From Paraeggerthella hominis (GTDB taxonomy: Bacteria; Actinomycetota; Coriobacteriia; Coriobacteriales; Eggerthellaceae): a stretch of DNA of 64,000 nucleotides. How positions within the stretch are numbered: position 1 is the stretch's first letter; each line of letters opens with the position of its first letter. Location: NCBI RefSeq assembly GCF_021044775.1, contig NZ_JAJNOQ010000005.1, positions 62,001 through 126,000 on the forward strand. Direction: 5' to 3'. Positions 61,441 through 64,000 of the stretch are shown one piece after another. The notes under the pieces were generated by a model, which was given only the letters and a program-made list of their open reading frames with translations, did not search any database and had not been told where the DNA came from. The translations under genes were made by a program, and so were the position numbers.

Positions 61441-61455
61441 CGCACGCCGCTCGGC

Positions 61456-62325
61456 CTAGCCGAACCGCCCAGCGACGTAGTCGGCAGTGCGAGGATCGTT
61501 CGGGTTGGTGAAGATGTCGTCGGTATCGCCAGCCTCCACCATCTCGCCCAGCAGGAAAAACGCCGTTTTGTCGGACACGCGCAGCGCTTGCAGCATATTG
61601 TGCGTAACCATGATGACGGTGTACTTGCTTTTGAGCTCGCCTACCAAGTCCTCGATCTTGGCCGTGGAGATGGGGTCGAGCGCGCTGGTGGACTCGTCCA
61701 TGAGCAGCACCTCGGGACGAACGGCGAGCGCACGGGCGATGCACAGGCGCTGCTGCTGTCCGCCGGACAAGCCCAGCGCGTTCTTCTTCAGGCGATCTTT
61801 GAGCTCGTCCCAGATGGCGGCGTCGCGCAGGCTCTGCTCGACGATCTCGTCCAGGTCGGCACGGTTTTTGACGCCGTGCGTGCGCGGCCCGAACGCCACG
61901 TTGTCGTACACGCTCATAGGAAAGGGATTGGGCTGCTGGAACACCATGCCCACGCGGCGGCGCAGGTTGTTCACGTCGATGGAACGGTACGCGTCCTCGC
62001 CGTCGAGGGCGATCTCGCCTTCAACGCGACAGCCCTCCACCAGATCGTTCATGCGATTGAGCGACTTGAGCAGCGTGGACTTGCCGCAGCCGGACGGCCC
62101 GATAAGAGCCGTCACCTGGTTCTTGGGAAAATCCAGGTTGATGCTTTTCAGCGCATGGAAGTCCTTGTAGTACAGGTCAAGGTCGCGCACGCTCATTTTG
62201 GCGGGAGCGTTGGACGGCGCCTTGGCCTTCGCGCGACGGTCCGCAGCCTGACCTTGAGCGGTGGGCATGTAGGTGGGGTTGACGATCACCTGATCGGCGG
62301 TCTTTTCGAGCGTGGCATTAATCAT
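61456..62325 (-). CDS. pstB: Phosphate ABC transporter ATP-binding protein
   Basis: A 289-residue ATPase of the high-affinity phosphate importer. Walker A is GPSGCGKSTLLKSLNRMNDL (PstB-type), Q-loop FQQPNPFPMSVYDNVAFGPR, signature ALGLSGGQQQRLCIARALAV, Walker B VLLMDESTSALDPISTAKIE, and His switch VTHNMLQALRVSDKTAFF. An N-terminal extension of about 40 residues precedes the domain. It overlaps pstA by 8 bp. No phoU follows. Confidence 0.97.
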   Translation of the reverse strand: MINATLEKTADQVIVNPTYMPTAQGQAADRRAKAKAPSNAPAKMSVRDLDLYYKDFHALKSINLDFPKNQVTALIGPSGCGKSTLLKSLNRMNDLVEGCRVEGEIALDGEDAYRSIDVNNLRRRVGMVFQQPNPFPMSVYDNVAFGPRTHGVKNRADLDEIVEQSLRDAAIWDELKDRLKKNALGLSGGQQQRLCIARALAVRPEVLLMDESTSALDPISTAKIEDLVGELKSKYTVIMVTHNMLQALRVSDKTAFFLLGEMVEAGDTDDIFTNPNDPRTADYVAGRFG

Positions 62326-63286
62326 CTTTGCCTCCCTTGTTCATCTTCTTCGCGGCGAAGGTGGCCATCAAGTTGAGCAGCACCACCATGATCAGCAAGA
62401 CCACCGCCGTAGCGTACGTTTCGTTCACGTGCAGGCCCTCGCTGGCAAGCACGTACATGTGCACGGCCAGCGTGCGCGTTGAATCGAACACGGCCATGGC
62501 GCCCGCATCCAGGAAATTGGGGATCTGAGCAATGGAGCCCGCCGTGAAGATAAGAGCCGCCACCTCGCCGACGCAGCGGCCGAGCGCCAAAATAACGCCG
62601 CCCAGAATACCCGGAACGGCCGTGGGCAGCACGCAGCGAAACACCGTGCGCAGGCGACCGGCCCCCAAGCCGAAACCGCCTTCGCGATAGGCGTCGGGAA
62701 CGGCCAGCAGCGCCTCTTCGGTGGTGCGCATGACCACGGGAAGCACCATGATGGCCAGCGTGCACGCGCCCGCCATAAGGGACAGCCCCCATTGCAGGGC
62801 CGTCACGAAGAACAGCATGCCGAACAAGCCGTAGATAATGGAGGGAATGCCTTGCAACGTTTCGGTGGTCGTGCGCACGATCTGCACGAACCTGCTGCCG
62901 CGCTTCGCGTATTCCACCAAATAGATTGCCGACCCCACGCCGACAGGCACCGCCATGACCAGCGAAAGACCAGCCATGACCAGGGTGTTCACCAGCGCCG
63001 GCATAAGCGAGACGTTATCGGACGTGTACTCCCATGCGAACAGGCTCGGCGTGAGGTACGGTACGCCGTTCACCAGAATATAGCCCACCAGGAACAAGAG
63101 CACCGCGGCTGTGACCAACGCGCCCAAGTACACCACCCAACGCAGAAGGGCGGATACGATGCGGCGGGTTTTGCCATGGCGGGTTTCCGCGGCTGCGAAC
63201 AAGGCGTCGATGCGGTCGTTTGGATTGGACGGCGCAACGGGGCTCGCATCGCCGGATTCGTAGGCAATAGTCAATTTCGGTGCCAT
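62318..63286 (-). CDS. pstA: Phosphate ABC transporter permease PstA
   Basis: A 322-residue permease with six membrane helices. After a 45-residue hydrophilic start comes RIVSALLRWVVYLGALVTAA. ETLQGIPSIIYGLFGMLFFV and the EAA loop EALLAVPDAYREGGFGLGAG are PstA/C signatures, as is ALGRCVGEVAALIFTAGS. It shares one base with pstC and overlaps pstB by 8 bp. Confidence 0.95.
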   Translation of the reverse strand: MAPKLTIAYESGDASPVAPSNPNDRIDALFAAAETRHGKTRRIVSALLRWVVYLGALVTAAVLLFLVGYILVNGVPYLTPSLFAWEYTSDNVSLMPALVNTLVMAGLSLVMAVPVGVGSAIYLVEYAKRGSRFVQIVRTTTETLQGIPSIIYGLFGMLFFVTALQWGLSLMAGACTLAIMVLPVVMRTTEEALLAVPDAYREGGFGLGAGRLRTVFRCVLPTAVPGILGGVILALGRCVGEVAALIFTAGSIAQIPNFLDAGAMAVFDSTRTLAVHMYVLASEGLHVNETYATAVVLLIMVVLLNLMATFAAKKMNKGGKDD

Positions 63287-64000
63287 TACCTCATCTCACC
63301 CCGCTTCTTGATGACGTTGAACAACATGGTGATGAGCAAGACGAACACGAACAGCACCACGCCGGTGGCAACAAGCGCACCGCGGTGCAGATCGGCGGCG
63401 TAGCCCATCTCCAGCACGATATTCGCCGTCATGGTGCGCACGCCGCTGAATATGCTCTCGGGAATGAGCGTTTGGTTGCCGGCGACCATGATGACGGCCA
63501 TGGTCTCGCCGATGGCGCGGCCCACACCCAGCACCACCGCGGCCATGATGCCGGACACGGCGGCGGGCACGATAACGCGAAACACCGTACGTTCATGGTC
63601 CGCGCCCAGAGCAAGCGCCCCTTCGTAGTACTTCTTGGGAACGGCGTCGAGCGCGCTTTGCGCGACGGTGATGATAGTGGGCAGGATCATGATGCCCAGA
63701 AGCACGGCAGCCGCCAGCAAGGACAAACCGTTGCCCGGAGCGTCGGCCGGGGCGTTAGCGCGAATGAACGGCACGATGATCACCAGGCCGAAGAAGCCGT
63801 ACACGACCGACGGAATGCCCGCCAAAAGCTCCACGCCCGGCTTGAGCACCGCCGCGATCTTGCCGCTGGCGAAGCGGGACAGGAAGATGGCGCACAGAAG
63901 CCCCGTAGGGACGCCCACCACCATAGCGCCCGCCGTTACGTATACGCTGCCCACGATCATGGGGAAGATGCCGTAGATATCGTTGGCCGGACGCCACGTT
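63286..64000 (-). CDS. pstC: Phosphate ABC transporter permease PstC (N-terminus beyond window)
   Basis: 237 residues are visible, beginning WRPANDIYGIFPMIVGSVYV inside the gene, so the true start lies beyond base 64000. GIPSVVYGFFGLVIIVPFIR, the EAA loop SALDAVPKKYYEGALALGAD and VGRAIGETMAVIMVAGN match PstC. It is upstream of pstA in the same operon; pstS would be expected further upstream, outside the window. Confidence 0.93.
   Translation of the reverse strand, partial: TWRPANDIYGIFPMIVGSVYVTAGAMVVGVPTGLLCAIFLSRFASGKIAAVLKPGVELLAGIPSVVYGFFGLVIIVPFIRANAPADAPGNGLSLLAAAVLLGIMILPTIITVAQSALDAVPKKYYEGALALGADHERTVFRVIVPAAVSGIMAAVVLGVGRAIGETMAVIMVAGNQTLIPESIFSGVRTMTANIVLEMGYAADLHRGALVATGVVLFVFVLLITMLFNVIKKRGEMR

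Larger units (their letters stand above)
60790..61455. other. Gene-free gap between pstB and the two-component genes
   Basis: 666 bp with no credible protein and no recognisable phoU. It contains inverted repeat element C (61007-61167), a direct repeat of 26 bp (61300-61325 and 61349-61374), a GAGACGCCC/GGGCGTCTC hairpin (61372-61395) and the pstB terminator. Confidence 0.6.

Overview
The window is a GC-rich (about 60% by eye), gene-dense chromosomal segment whose gene content and protein sequences fit Eggerthellaceae / Coriobacteriia (gut Actinomycetota). The organism assignment is inference: no rRNA gene is present. Most genes start with ATG behind a purine-rich ribosome binding site. Several use GTG (an ABC permease, aroB, ruvX, the AI-2E protein, the DUF948 protein), and rpsA uses TTG. 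Genes at both ends are cut: recN loses its C-terminus at base 1 and pstC loses its N-terminus at base 64000.

Bases 1-8.1 kb hold recN, a cytoplasmic leucine-rich-repeat protein, a divergent VWA (DUF2201) plus MoxR-type AAA+ pair, and a DUF1016 (YhcG-like) nuclease with its own strong promoter. Bases 8.2-25.5 kb are an accessory and regulatory stretch. It contains a TipA-type MerR regulator with a textbook 19-bp-spacer promoter, a decayed antitoxin/toxin pair, and a TetR-controlled pair of flavodoxin-like oxidoreductases. Next come a pyruvoyl histidine decarboxylase with an amino-acid antiporter (a histamine module), a DUF368 lipid-carrier transporter, dtd, small redox proteins, and a GntR (YtrA-like) operon with an ABC ATPase and two permeases. 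An Rrf2 regulator, a GT51 glycosyltransferase, a GH25 lysozyme and an MFS exporter follow. The exporter's leader carries a mini-ORF and mutually exclusive hairpins, the most intriguing regulatory element in the window.

Bases 25.5-43.3 kb are housekeeping: uvrB, coaE-mnmA, an OafA/OatA-like acyltransferase, rpsA, a Fur/PerR regulator, a GNAT, a PiT phosphate transporter, dxs-xseB-nusB-asp23, and accC with a carboxyltransferase-AccB fusion. A small Xre regulator with twin operators and efp complete it. Bases 43.7-56.7 kb form one long minus-strand cluster: alaS-ruvX-mltG-yqeG-aroE and aroC-aroK-aroB-[aroQ fused to an M24 peptidase]. This puts five shikimate-pathway activities together with cell-envelope and translation genes. 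An AI-2E family protein and a DUF948 protein sit upstream.

Bases 56.8-64 kb hold rarA, a divergent 6S RNA candidate, the PhoR/PhoB-like two-component pair, and pstB-pstA-pstC. A 666-bp gene-free gap containing inverted and direct repeats lies between the two-component genes and pstB. No phoU is seen after pstB. Three unrelated imperfect inverted-repeat elements (near 18.2, 43.5 and 61.1 kb) occupy the larger gene-free gaps. I see no tRNA, rRNA, CRISPR array, transposase or phage genes.
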